Source: Nocardioides sp. J54 (GTDB lineage: Bacteria; Actinomycetota; Actinomycetes; Propionibacteriales; Nocardioidaceae). From it: a DNA stretch of 64,000 nt. Shown here piece after piece: positions 8,032 to 16,541 of this stretch; the first letter of the stretch is position 1, and every line of letters begins with the position of its first letter. The stretch covers positions 101,726 through 165,725 of the forward strand of contig NZ_JAER01000007.1 of assembly GCF_000519005.1 (NCBI RefSeq), given 5' to 3'. The notes under the pieces are model-generated. The model saw only the letters and a program-made list of their open reading frames with translations. It ran no database searches and was not told the origin of the DNA. Both the position numbers and the translations under genes were made by a program.

Positions 8032-10167
8032 ATGTCGAACCTCCTCCACCGGCTGGGCCGGTCTGCCGCGACCCACCCGTGGGTCACCATCGCCGCCTGG
8101 GTCGTCCTCGCCCTGGTCGTCGTCACCTCCTCCGTCGCCTTCGGGAGCGAGCTCGAGGAGAGCTTCGAGGCGCCTGGCCTCGACTCCCACCTGGCGAGCG
8201 AGCTGCTCGCCGAGGCCGGCGCCGACGAGGCGGGACTCACGGCCCACGTCGTGCTGGAGGCTGGGGATGCCGCAGTCCACGTCGCGCCGGCGGAGTCAGC
8301 CCTCGAGCAGCTCCCCCACGTGCTCGGCACGACCAGCACCGTCTCGCCGGACGGCACTGTCGCGCTGGTGCGCGTGCAGTACCCCGCCCTCGAGCAGCTC
8401 GACGCCGCCGACCTGGCCGCCCTCAAGGACGTGGTCGAGGACCTGCGTGACGAGACGTCCGCGACCGTGGAAGCCGGCGGAGACCTGTTCTTCGCCTTCG
8501 AGGAGGCGCCCACCGGGCTCGGCGAGGCCGCCGGGATGGTGGTCGCGATGGTCGTCCTCCTCATCGCGTTCGGCTCGGTCGTCGCCATGGGCCTGCCGAT
8601 CGGCATCGCCCTGGCCGGCCTCGTCGTCGGCGCCACCTCGATGAGCCTGGTGACCCGGCTGGTCGACATCCCGGCGTGGGCTCCCCAGCTCGCCGCGATG
8701 GTGGGCATCGGGGTCGGCATCGACTACGCGCTCTTCGTCGTCACCCGCCACCGCGAGAACCTCGCCCTGGGGATGCCCGTCGCCGAGTCGGCAGGACTGG
8801 CCCTGGCGACCGCGGGCCAGGCAGTGGTGTTCGCCGGCGGCACGGTGGTCGTGGCGATCCTCGGGCTGCTCGTCGCCGGCATCCCGTTCGTGACCGGCGG
8901 CGGCGTCGCCATCTCGGCGATGGTGCTCGTGATGGTCCTCGCCTCGGTGACCCTGCTCCCGGCTCTCCTCGGGCTGGCCGGGCACCGGGTGGACGGCCGG
9001 CGGCGCAAGCCCCACCGCCCGGGCGTCGGGTGGTCGCGATGGGGGACCCACGTGACCTGCCACCCCATGGCGTACCTCCTCGGTGGTGCCGCCCTGGTGA
9101 GCGCCCTCGCCGCTCCCGTGCTCGCGCTCGAGCTGGGCTTCCCCGACGACGGCACCAAGCCGGTCTCGACGACCGAGCGCCGTGCCTACGACCTGGTCGC
9201 CGACGGGTTCGGCCCCGGCGCCAACGGCCCGCTGGTGATCGCGGTCGACATCTCCCGCGACGGCTCCGTCGTGGCACCGCTCACCGCCGCCATCGCGGCC
9301 GACCCGGGCATCACCGCGGTCGACGAACCAGGCGGCGTCGACGACGCCGGCGTGGCCGTCCTGGTCGCGCAGCCCACGACCTCACCCCAGGACGAGGCCA
9401 CCCGCGCGACCGTGGACCGGCTGCGCAGCGAGGTCTTCCCTGCCGTGCTCGACGGCACGTTGGCCACCGCCCACGTCGGCGGCCAGACCGCCACCTTCGC
9501 CGACCTCGGCGACCGGGTGCAGGACCGGATGCCACGCTTCGTCGCGGCGGTGCTGGTGCTGTCGTTCGTGCTGCTGACGGTCCTGTTCCGCTCGGTGCTG
9601 GTGCCGCTGAAGGCGGTGGTCCTCAACCTGCTGAGCGTCTGCGCGGCGTACGGCGTGCTGGTGATGGTCTTCCAGTGGGGCTGGGCAGCCGATCTGATCG
9701 GCGTGGAGGCGCCGGTCCCGGTCGTCTCCTTCATCCCCCTGTTCATGTTCGCGATCCTCTTCGGCCTCTCCATGGACTACGAGGTGTTCCTGCTGTCGCG
9801 GGTGCGCGAGGAGTACCGCCGCCACGGCGACAACACCCGCGCGGTCGTCGCCGGGATCGCCGGCACCGGACGGACCATCAGCGCGGCTGCCCTGATCATG
9901 GTCGCGGTCTTCTCCGGCTTCGTCCTGGGCAGTGACCCGGCGATCAAGATGATGGGCGTGGGGCTGGCGACCGCGATCCTCCTCGACGCGACCGTCGTCC
10001 GGCTGGTCCTCGTCCCCGCGACCATGACGCTCCTCGGCCACGCGAACTGGTGGCTGCCGCGCTGGTTGCACCGGCTGCCGCACCTGGACGCCGAGCCGGT
10101 GCCGGGCTCGGCGGGCCGGGCGCCCACGGCAGTGCAGCAGCAGGAGCGCGAGCCCGGGCTGCGCTGA
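8032..10167 (+). CDS. MMPL family (RND superfamily) membrane exporter
   Basis: 711 residues from ATG 8032. It has an N-terminal span (WVTIAAWVVLALVVVTSSVAF), an extracytoplasmic domain, and then two MMPL blocks of membrane spans around residues 170-330 and 500-690. The characteristic motifs are GIGVGIDYALFVVTRHREN and FGLSMDYEVFLLSRVREEYRR, whose Asp-Tyr pairs mediate proton coupling in MmpL3-like proteins. It likely exports lipids, a peptide or a drug across the plasma membrane. The two-component genes on the opposite strand are a plausible control system. The ribosome binding site is weak (GGTGG). Substrate unknown. Confidence 0.93.
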   Translation: MSNLLHRLGRSAATHPWVTIAAWVVLALVVVTSSVAFGSELEESFEAPGLDSHLASELLAEAGADEAGLTAHVVLEAGDAAVHVAPAESALEQLPHVLGTTSTVSPDGTVALVRVQYPALEQLDAADLAALKDVVEDLRDETSATVEAGGDLFFAFEEAPTGLGEAAGMVVAMVVLLIAFGSVVAMGLPIGIALAGLVVGATSMSLVTRLVDIPAWAPQLAAMVGIGVGIDYALFVVTRHRENLALGMPVAESAGLALATAGQAVVFAGGTVVVAILGLLVAGIPFVTGGGVAISAMVLVMVLASVTLLPALLGLAGHRVDGRRRKPHRPGVGWSRWGTHVTCHPMAYLLGGAALVSALAAPVLALELGFPDDGTKPVSTTERRAYDLVADGFGPGANGPLVIAVDISRDGSVVAPLTAAIAADPGITAVDEPGGVDDAGVAVLVAQPTTSPQDEATRATVDRLRSEVFPAVLDGTLATAHVGGQTATFADLGDRVQDRMPRFVAAVLVLSFVLLTVLFRSVLVPLKAVVLNLLSVCAAYGVLVMVFQWGWAADLIGVEAPVPVVSFIPLFMFAILFGLSMDYEVFLLSRVREEYRRHGDNTRAVVAGIAGTGRTISAAALIMVAVFSGFVLGSDPAIKMMGVGLATAILLDATVVRLVLVPATMTLLGHANWWLPRWLHRLPHLDAEPVPGSAGRAPTAVQQQEREPGLR

Positions 10168-10187
10168 GGCCGTACCTTTGACGGGTC

Positions 10188-10697
10188 ATGGCCACCCGAC
10201 TGCTGATCCTCGCCGACACGCACGTGCCCAAGCGCGCCCGCGACCTGCCGGAGGAGGTGTGGCGGGCGGTCGAGGCGGCCGACCTCGTCGTCCACGCGGG
10301 CGACTGGGTCGACGTACGCCTCCTCGACGAGCTCGAGCAGCGCTCCGCCCGCCTCGTGGCGTGCTGGGGCAACAACGACCACGGCGAGCTGCGCGAGCGC
10401 CTGCCGGAGGTCGCCCGGGTCGAGCTGGAGGGCCTCCGCCTGGGCGTGGTCCACGAGACCGGGCAGGCGAAGGGGCGCGAGGAGCGGATGAGCGCCGAGT
10501 ACCCCGACCTCGACGTGCTGGTCTTCGGACACAGCCACATCCCGTGGGACACCGTCACCTCCACCGGCCTGCGGCTGCTGAACCCGGGCTCCCCCACGGA
10601 CCGCCGCTGCCAGCCGCACTGCACCTACCTGACTGCGACCGCCGCGGACGGCGGGCTCCGCGACGTCGTGCTGCACCGGCTGCCGCCCCGGAAGTGA
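10188..10697 (+). CDS. YfcE/MJ0936-type metallophosphoesterase
   Basis: 169 residues. The full calcineurin-like metal site is visible: LADTHV (residues 8-13), GDW, GNNDHGE, HETGQ and GHSHIPWD. This is the short class of phosphodiesterases (YfcE, Vps29 fold), which uses two metals, often Mn. It starts 20 bp after the MMPL stop and may be cotranscribed with it. The C-terminus ends with a conserved NPGSPTDRR. It hydrolyses phosphodiesters in vitro in characterised members; the physiological substrate is unknown. Confidence 0.92.
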   Translation: MATRLLILADTHVPKRARDLPEEVWRAVEAADLVVHAGDWVDVRLLDELEQRSARLVACWGNNDHGELRERLPEVARVELEGLRLGVVHETGQAKGREERMSAEYPDLDVLVFGHSHIPWDTVTSTGLRLLNPGSPTDRRCQPHCTYLTATAADGGLRDVVLHRLPPRK

Positions 10698-11059
10698 GGC
10701 GACGACCCGCCCGAGATGAGTGCGGTGGCCGTCATCGCAGGTTCCGGCTGCTGTTCGCGCGGGGCCATGGGGTAACCACCGCGCGCCCACTGGGCAGCGC
10801 TCCGACCTGCTCTGGCCACCGCACTCGGTGACAGCTCCCTGGTTCTCCCTCCGGAGAGCTGCCAGTCCTGGGTGCTCGTGACGTGTGCGGGTGCTCCCTC
10901 CATCGGCGCCGAGGACACCGACTGATGGCAGGTTCGCACCGCTGGGGCGTCCGGGAATGCCCCAGATGGGGCAATTCCTCGGCCGTTCCCCGGACTTTGC
11001 CGGGACAGCCGTGGTGAGCCTTCACCAACAGTCCTCGCCGGTGGTCCAGACTGTCCACC
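10698..11059. other. Intergenic region of 362 bp with a near-perfect palindrome
   Basis: No convincing gene is seen on either strand. The dyad TGCCCCAGATGGGGCA lies at 10958-10973. Its surroundings extend it imperfectly to GAAT...ATTC. It lies about 87 bp upstream of the GNAT gene and could be an operator or an attenuator stem. A shorter CCGG...CCGG stem follows around 10990-11010. Confidence 0.5.
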
Positions 11060-11695
11060 GTGGACGAGGGAGGACTCGACGTCGGGCTGCGCCTGCGTGC
11101 CGCGACGGAACGAGACGTCGCCGACGTCGCCACCATCCTGGCCGACGCGTTCGACGACTACCCGTGGACCCGCTGGACGGTCGACGGGGATCGGCACGTC
11201 CAGCGACAGGAGGCGATCCAGCGCCTGTGCGTCGCGGAGCTGGCGCTGCCGTACGGCGAGGTCACGGTCGCCGAGGACGCGGGCTCGGTGTGCGGCGTGG
11301 CGATCTGGCTGGACGCCGCCGCGGTGCCGGGACGCGTGTGGGAGCGGGTCGGCCCCACGCTGACCGAGCTCCTCGGGAGCCGGGCCGCAGCCGCGGCCCG
11401 GGCCGACGAGCTGCTCGGTCCGCTGCGGCCGGACGGCCCGCACCTGACGCTGGAGAGCCTGGGTGTCGCCGGCAGCCACCAGCGGCGCGGGATCGGCGGG
11501 GCGCTGGTGACTCACGGACTACGGACGGCCGACGCCCGGTCGGTGCCGGTGCGGCTCGAGACCAGCACGGCGGACAACGTGAGGCTCTACGAACGACTGG
11601 GCTTCGTCACCACCGACGAGGTCACCCTGCCCGAGGGCGGACCAACGGTCTGGCTGATGAGCCGTGCACCCCAGCCGGTCCCCTCGGACCAGTGA
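11060..11695 (+). CDS. GNAT family N-acetyltransferase
   Basis: 211 residues, GTG start at 11060 (an alternative start a little downstream is possible). It shows the GNAT order: LRLRAATERDVADVATILADAF at the N-terminus, then HLTLESLGVAGSHQRRGIGGAL with the Q/RxxGxG/A acetyl-CoA loop (QRRGIGGA, near residue 145). LETSTADNVRLYERLGF at the C-terminus is typical of this fold. It transfers an acetyl group from acetyl-CoA to an amine; the substrate is unknown. Its stop overlaps the next gene's GTG start by 4 bp. Confidence 0.9.
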   Translation: MDEGGLDVGLRLRAATERDVADVATILADAFDDYPWTRWTVDGDRHVQRQEAIQRLCVAELALPYGEVTVAEDAGSVCGVAIWLDAAAVPGRVWERVGPTLTELLGSRAAAAARADELLGPLRPDGPHLTLESLGVAGSHQRRGIGGALVTHGLRTADARSVPVRLETSTADNVRLYERLGFVTTDEVTLPEGGPTVWLMSRAPQPVPSDQ

Positions 11696-12052
11696 GCAAC
11701 GGCAGCCACCTCGTCGTCCTGGTCGTCGCGTGCGAGGTGGCCTTCTGGGCCATCCTCGCCGCAGGTCTGGGCACCAGGTACCTGCTGGGCTGGCGCCGCA
11801 CCAGCACGGTCCTGCTGGCCTGCACGCCCGTGGTCGACGTGGTGCTGCTGGCCGCGTCGGTCCTCGACCTGCGCTCGGGCAGCACGGCAGGCACAGCGCA
11901 CGGGCTGGCCGCGGCCTACGTCGGCCTCTCGGCCGGCTTCGGTCACCGAACCGTCACCCGGGCCCGACGCACGGTGGGTCCACCGGTTCGGTGGTGGTCC
12001 GGCGCCGCACCCGCGACCGCAGCACGGTCGCGAACGGACGAGGTACGAGTGG
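11692..12052 (+). pseudogene. Small membrane protein, frameshifted and 3'-truncated
   Basis: GTG 11692 overlaps the GNAT stop. The reading gives two to three hydrophobic spans (LVVLVVACEVAFWAILAAGL, TVLLACTPVVDVVLLAASVL and AHGLAAAYVGLSAGFGHRTV). After GHRTVTRA, the natural continuation DARWVHRFGGGPAPHP and then RERTRYEWVLWLHALVAWA appears one frame over. A surplus C in the CCC run at 11963-11965 explains this. The gene never reaches its usual C-terminal spans; its frame merges into the DUF222-HNH reading. It was probably inactivated by a frameshift and by arrival of the HNH gene. Confidence 0.6.
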
Positions 12053-13327
12053 GTGTTGTGGCTGCACGCGCTCGTCGCATGGGCGGAGGACCGCAACGCT
12101 GCCCGGCTCCAGGCCGAGCGCGACATCCTCCGCGCCGCCTACCAGTGGGCGATCCTGCACAACCCCGACACACTCCCGCCCCACGACCAGCGCGGCCGCG
12201 ACCGCGCACGTCCCGCCGGAGCCGAGGACACACCCAGGATCACCGAGTACGCCGCCGCCGCCTTTGGCGCCCGCATCCAGACCTCACCGTTCGGCGCCAA
12301 ACGACTCATCGCCGACGCCGTCGACCTCCACCACCGACTCCCGAAGCTGCAGGCCGGCATCGACACCGGCACCATCCGCGTCCGACAAGCCCGCCACGTC
12401 GCCGAAGCCACCCGCGACCTCACCGCCGACGAAGCCGCCTGGGTCGACGACGAGATCCACGAGGTCGCCGACGGCAGGCTGCCCTGGGCACGGTTCGAGA
12501 CCCTCGTCGAGGCCAAGGTCGCCGCCGCAGCCCCCGAACTAGCCAGAGCGAAGGAAGAAGCAGCCGAGAAGGACCGCTTCGTGCGCATGTCCCGCGTCAA
12601 CCGCCACGGCATCGCCACCCTCACCATCCGCGACCACGCCACCACCATCCTCGCCGCCGACGCGGCGTTGAACGCCGTCGCCCGGCAGCTCGAAGAAGCA
12701 ATGCCCGACGTCAGCAAGCCCGAACGCAAGCTCGCCGCCTTCGCACTCCTCATCAACCCCGACACCCACCCCGACCTCGCGGCCGGACCGGTGCGACCGA
12801 AGGTGCGCATCCACCTCCACCTCACCCCCGACTCCCCCATCGCCAGGTTCGAAGGCCACGGACCGGTCACCGTCGAGTGGGTGCGCAAGACGATCGCGCA
12901 CCTCGCCGGCAAGGTGCAGGTGCAACCCGTCATCGACCTCAACCAGACCATGGCCGTCGACGCCTACGAGATCCCCCAGCGACTGCGCGAGATGGTCCAC
13001 CTCATCCACCCCGCCGACGTCTTCCCCTACGCCGTCAACACCTCGCGCAACGTCGACATCGATCATCAACACCCCCACAGCGAGGGCGGGCCCACCAGCA
13101 GCGACAACCTCGCCCCACTCACCCGCACCCACCACCGCATCAAGACCCACGCCGGCTGGCAAGCCCGACAACCCTTCCCCGGGATCACCATCTGGCGCGA
13201 TCCCCACGGGGCCTACTACCTGGTCGACCCGACCGGAACCAGACGAGTCACCCCCACCCAGGGCGACCAGACCCCCACGCCCATGGAGGTCCACGCAACC
13301 CGGCTGCTCCTCGACTGGTCAGCCTGA
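12053..13327 (+). CDS. DUF222 / HNH endonuclease domain protein (13E12-repeat type)
   Basis: 424 residues from GTG 12053, although the true N-terminus is uncertain because the frame is open further upstream. Residues about 40-300 form the helical DUF222 region (RLIADAVDLHHRLPKLQAGI, RQARHVAEATRDLTADEAAW). Near residues 335-368 the HNH fold appears: DIDHQHPHSEGG, SSDNLAPLTR and THHRIKTH supply the His-Asn-His metal/catalytic residues. Such proteins exist in many copies in actinobacteria and are thought to be mobile nucleases of unknown biology. It uses more A-ending and CAA/CGA codons than its neighbours, which suggests a separate origin. The final Trp-Ser-Ala ends 30 bp before the convergent SIP gene. 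Confidence 0.9.
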   Translation: MLWLHALVAWAEDRNAARLQAERDILRAAYQWAILHNPDTLPPHDQRGRDRARPAGAEDTPRITEYAAAAFGARIQTSPFGAKRLIADAVDLHHRLPKLQAGIDTGTIRVRQARHVAEATRDLTADEAAWVDDEIHEVADGRLPWARFETLVEAKVAAAAPELARAKEEAAEKDRFVRMSRVNRHGIATLTIRDHATTILAADAALNAVARQLEEAMPDVSKPERKLAAFALLINPDTHPDLAAGPVRPKVRIHLHLTPDSPIARFEGHGPVTVEWVRKTIAHLAGKVQVQPVIDLNQTMAVDAYEIPQRLREMVHLIHPADVFPYAVNTSRNVDIDHQHPHSEGGPTSSDNLAPLTRTHHRIKTHAGWQARQPFPGITIWRDPHGAYYLVDPTGTRRVTPTQGDQTPTPMEVHATRLLLDWSA

Positions 13328-13357
13328 GGGACCTCGACGGGACCGGCCAGGGCGATG

Positions 13358-14164
13358 CTAGGAGCCGGCGGTCTCCGCTGCCGTCTCGCGCACGAACGCC
13401 GCCTTCACCGCACGCCAGGCCTCGTCGTCCATGCCGTGGCGCCAGTACGGCGAGCAGGACAGGTGCTCCTCCTCCACGATCCCCTCGCGGAGCAGCACCC
13501 GGCGCACGGCTCGCACCTCGACGGCCTCGCCGTGCACGAAGGCGCTGACCACGCCGGAAGGGCGCGGCAGTGCGGCGACGGCGTCGGCGAGCAGGTCGTC
13601 CACGCCGTCCTCGCGGCCCGCCCGGTGCACCCAGTGCACCTCGAGCTGGCCGGGCGACGTCAGCGGCAGCTCGTCAGCAGCGCTGTCGACCTCCACGACG
13701 GCCACCACGGGGCGGCCGGCGGGCACGGCCTCGGCGCACGCGGCAATGGCCGGCAGGGCGCTCTCGTCGCCGACGAACAGGTAGCTGTCGGCCTCGGGGT
13801 GCGGTGCGTAGCTCCCCGCAGGTCCGCGGAGCTGGAGGCGGTCACCGGCCCCGGCCTGCGAGGCCCAGCGGCCGGCGTACCCGACGTCGCCGTGGACCGC
13901 GACGTCGATGGTCAGCTCGCGGCGCGCGGGGTCCCAGGCACGGACCGTGATCCGGCGTGGGAACGGGCGCTGCTCCCGGGGCAGGTCGCGCACGGCCTCG
14001 TCCTCGAAGGGCACGCCGTACGGCGCGTCGTCGGGGAGGAAGAAGCAGTTGACGTACTGGTCGGCCGCAACACCTGGCACGTAGTCGGCCAGACCCGGAC
14101 CCCCGAGGACGATCCTGACCATGTGCGGCGACAGCTGCTCCGTGCCGACGACCTCTCCGAACAC
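13358..14164 (-). CDS. Siderophore-interacting protein (FAD-dependent ferric reductase family)
   Basis: 268 residues, GTG start at 14162-14164 with GAGGGGGCACGG upstream as ribosome binding site. It has the SIP/ViuB layout: an N-terminal FAD-binding beta-barrel (PFPRRITVRAWDP, near residue 67, and GPAGSYAPH) and a C-terminal NAD(P)H domain (LFVGDESALPAIAA). The C-terminal signature is SCSPYWRHGMDDEAWR. Members reduce ferric siderophores in the cytoplasm to free iron. No siderophore transport gene is next to it here. No iron box was recognised upstream. Confidence 0.93.
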   Translation of the reverse strand: MFGEVVGTEQLSPHMVRIVLGGPGLADYVPGVAADQYVNCFFLPDDAPYGVPFEDEAVRDLPREQRPFPRRITVRAWDPARRELTIDVAVHGDVGYAGRWASQAGAGDRLQLRGPAGSYAPHPEADSYLFVGDESALPAIAACAEAVPAGRPVVAVVEVDSAADELPLTSPGQLEVHWVHRAGREDGVDDLLADAVAALPRPSGVVSAFVHGEAVEVRAVRRVLLREGIVEEEHLSCSPYWRHGMDDEAWRAVKAAFVRETAAETAGS

Positions 14165-14233
14165 CCGTGCCCCCTCGCTCGTACGCCGGCCCGGCCGGCT
14201 CCCGCGCCGAACCTAGCCGATCGTTGTTCGCCC

Positions 14234-14806
14234 TCAGGCCGTCGGTGTCGCAGGCCGGAAGGACAGCGCGAACGCGCCGGAGCGGAAGTCCCTGCGGTCC
14301 ACGAGATCGAGCTGGATCCGCTCGCGCAGGCCGGCGAGCAGCGTGGGGCCGTGACCCGCCAGGACGGGGTGGACGACGAAGACGTACTCGTCGATCAGCC
14401 CGAGGTCGGCCAGCGCCAGGGGCAGAGTGACCCCACCGACCGCGAGGTGGCCCTCGCCGGGCTCGTCCTTGAGCTGCTGGACGGCCGCGCCGAGGTCGCC
14501 GCGCACGAGCGCGGCGTTCCAGGTGACCGCGTCGAGGGTGCTCGACACGACGTGCTTGCGAACGGCGTCGATCGCCTCGGCGAACGGGACCTCCCACTCC
14601 TCCATCCAGTCCGGCCACGGTCCGACGGTCGGCTTGCGCCAGGCCTCCTCCATCATCTGGTAGCTCACCCGACCCAACAGGACGGCGTCCGCGGCCTGCA
14701 TGTCCTCGGTCCAGAAGCGCATGGACTCCTCGTCCGGCGGGAGCCCGGCCTCGTGGTGGCAGGAGCCGTCGAGGGTGACGTTGATGGAGTAGCGCAGCAG
14801 CCGCAC
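14234..14806 (-). CDS. Dihydrofolate reductase-like (RibD C-terminal fold) protein
   Basis: 190 residues. It begins MRLLRYSINVTLDGSCHHEAG and includes ADAVLLGRVSYQMMEEAW, GDLGAAVQQLKDEPGEGHLAVGG, and VVHPVLAGHGPTLLAGL. This is the YyaP/YwjB-type DHFR-fold family found in many actinobacterial genomes. It is expected to bind NADPH and reduce an unknown substrate. It is not the essential folA (length and motifs differ). It lies 21 bp downstream (in transcription order) of the aldo/keto reductase gene and may share its transcript. Confidence 0.88.
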   Translation of the reverse strand: MRLLRYSINVTLDGSCHHEAGLPPDEESMRFWTEDMQAADAVLLGRVSYQMMEEAWRKPTVGPWPDWMEEWEVPFAEAIDAVRKHVVSSTLDAVTWNAALVRGDLGAAVQQLKDEPGEGHLAVGGVTLPLALADLGLIDEYVFVVHPVLAGHGPTLLAGLRERIQLDLVDRRDFRSGAFALSFRPATPTA

Positions 14807-14827
14807 CGTCCGACGGTACCGACGCTC

Positions 14828-15766
14828 CTAGACCGTGGCGAGGGCCGCGAGCTCTGCGTCGGTGAGGCGCAACCCGCCGGCGGCGACGTTCTCGACCAGG
14901 TGGGCGGGGTCCCCGGTGCCCTGGATGGTCAGCACGTGCTCGCCCTGGTGCAGCGTCCAGGCGAGGCGCACCTGGGCGGCCGTCGCGCCGTGCGCCTCGG
15001 CGACCGTCTCGACGACGTCCTGGCCCCGGAGGTCGGCGGGTCCGAACGGGTTGGCCCCCTCGATGCCGGCGGCCACCGAGAAGAAGGGGACGAAGGCGAT
15101 GCCGCGCTCGGCGCACATCCGCAGCACCGGCTCGCTGGCCCGGTCGGTGAGGCCGTAGCGGTTCTGCACGCACACGACCGGGGCGACCTCGAGTGCCTCA
15201 GCGACCTGGTCGGCGGTCACGTTGGAGACACCGACGTGGCGCAGCAGTCCGGCGTCGCGCAGCTCGACGAGCGCCCCGACGTGCTCGGCCACCGAGCCCT
15301 CCTCGAGCTCGGGACCGGATCCCCAGCGCAGGTTGACCACGTCGAGGTGGTCCCGACCGAGCTGACGAAGGTTCTCCTCCACCTGGGCGCGCAGCTGGTC
15401 CGGGTGCGCGTACGGCTCGAACTCCCCGGAGCGGTCGCGGCTCGCGCCCACCTTCGTCACGACCACGAGGTCGTCGGCGTACGGCTGCAGGGCGGTGGAG
15501 ATCAGCTCGTTCGTCGACTGGAAGGGGGTGAAGTAGAAGGCGGCGGTGTCGATGTGGTTGACGCCGAGCTCGACGGCGCGGCGCAGGACGGCGATCGCGG
15601 TCTCCCGGTCCCGGGGCGCGGTGGCGAACGGGCTCCCGATGAGCCGCATCGCGCCGAAGCCGACGCGGTTGACGGTGCGGTCGCCGAGCCGCCAGGTCCC
15701 GGCGGCGTCGGCAGCGGTGGTGGTCGTCGTGGTGGTCGTGGTGGTGGTCGTGGTTCCTGTCATCAT
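14828..15766 (-). CDS. Aldo/keto reductase with poly-threonine N-terminus
   Basis: About 312 residues; two consecutive ATG codons (15764-15766 and 15761-15763) are possible starts. After an odd run of 13 Thr residues comes the AKR barrel: VNRVGFGAMRLIG, the catalytic Asp and Tyr in HIDTAAFY, Lys in LVVVTKVG, and the NADPH-binding C-terminal part (LLRHVGVSNVTADQVAEAL, VLTIQGTGDPAHLVEN). It reduces aldehydes or ketones with NADPH. It is divergent from a LuxR-type regulator gene, whose start is about 100 bp away; that regulator may control it (inference). The Thr run is an expanded ACN repeat and probably disordered. Confidence 0.9.
   Translation of the reverse strand: MMTGTTTTTTTTTTTTTAADAAGTWRLGDRTVNRVGFGAMRLIGSPFATAPRDRETAIAVLRRAVELGVNHIDTAAFYFTPFQSTNELISTALQPYADDLVVVTKVGASRDRSGEFEPYAHPDQLRAQVEENLRQLGRDHLDVVNLRWGSGPELEEGSVAEHVGALVELRDAGLLRHVGVSNVTADQVAEALEVAPVVCVQNRYGLTDRASEPVLRMCAERGIAFVPFFSVAAGIEGANPFGPADLRGQDVVETVAEAHGATAAQVRLAWTLHQGEHVLTIQGTGDPAHLVENVAAGGLRLTDAELAALATV
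15716..15754 (-). repeat. Trinucleotide (ACN) repeat encoding 13 threonines
   Basis: Thirteen consecutive ACC/ACG codons on the minus strand at the 5' end of the aldo/keto reductase gene. The imperfect 3-bp period makes length variation by slippage likely without frameshifting. Confidence 0.9.
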
Positions 15767-15862
15767 GCCGACCAGCGTCGTCGTGGATCGCTGCGCACCC
15801 ACGCGACTGGCAGGTTGTTGCCACCCCTCCCCCGCCCTTGCCGTCCGGAGGATGATCGAGGG

Positions 15863-16528
15863 GTGAGCACCCGGTCTGCAGAAGGCGTCGCCGTCGTCCA
15901 TGGCGAGGACGAGCTCGTCGCCCGCACCGGCCACCTCATCGCTGCGGCCACCGACGTCGCGTTCGCCGCGACGACGCTCCACACGTGGCGTGCCGCCCGA
16001 CGGGCGGGTGAGGCGACCGGGGTCGTGGCGTCGGAACCGCCCGACGGCGTACGGCTGCGCAAGATCTACCTGCCGAACGCGGCCCTCGACCCCGCGGCCG
16101 CGCGCGACCTGGCGCGCTTCTGCGAGTCGCACGGCGCCAGCATCCGGATCACCACCGACGACATCAACGACACGATGCTCATCGACCGACGGATCGCGAT
16201 CCTGGGCGGCGACCCGCGAGCAGGGCGCCGTACCTACAGCGTCATCACCCAGCCCGACGTGGTCGCGGGGGTCGCTGCCCTCTTCGACGCCGTGTGGCGC
16301 AACGCGACCGACCTGAGTGACTTCGACGCGCAGGTCGCCGAGATCCGCGACATCGCCCCGCAGGTCCTCGACCTGCTCAGCCGCGGCGTGAAGGACGAGG
16401 CCGCGGCGCGCAGCCTCGGCCTCGGCGTGCGCACCTACCGGCGCCGCGTCGCCGAGCTGATGAGCGCGCTGGGCGCGGAGTCCCGTTTCCAGGCGGGCGT
16501 GCGGGCCCGCGAGCTGGGCCTCGTCTGA
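15863..16528 (+). CDS. LuxR-type helix-turn-helix transcriptional regulator
   Basis: 221 residues from GTG 15863; GGAGG about 11 bp upstream supports this start. The N-terminal 150 residues contain segments resembling the TrmB/phospholipase-D-like sensor part of actinobacterial regulators (SHGASIRITTDDINDTMLID, AILGGDPRAGRRTYSVITQ). The C-terminus has a LuxR-type HTH: QVLDLLSRGVKDEAAARSLG and GVRTYRRRVAELMSALGAES. It is divergent from the aldo/keto reductase. Its ligand is unknown. Confidence 0.85.
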   Translation: MSTRSAEGVAVVHGEDELVARTGHLIAAATDVAFAATTLHTWRAARRAGEATGVVASEPPDGVRLRKIYLPNAALDPAAARDLARFCESHGASIRITTDDINDTMLIDRRIAILGGDPRAGRRTYSVITQPDVVAGVAALFDAVWRNATDLSDFDAQVAEIRDIAPQVLDLLSRGVKDEAAARSLGLGVRTYRRRVAELMSALGAESRFQAGVRARELGLV

Positions 16529-16541
16529 CGAGGGGCGCGAC

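Noticed and set aside
12053..13327. HNH protein as part of a restriction-modification or CRISPR system
   Set aside because: No methyltransferase, specificity or Cas gene is adjacent, and the DUF222 domain identifies the separate 13E12-repeat family.
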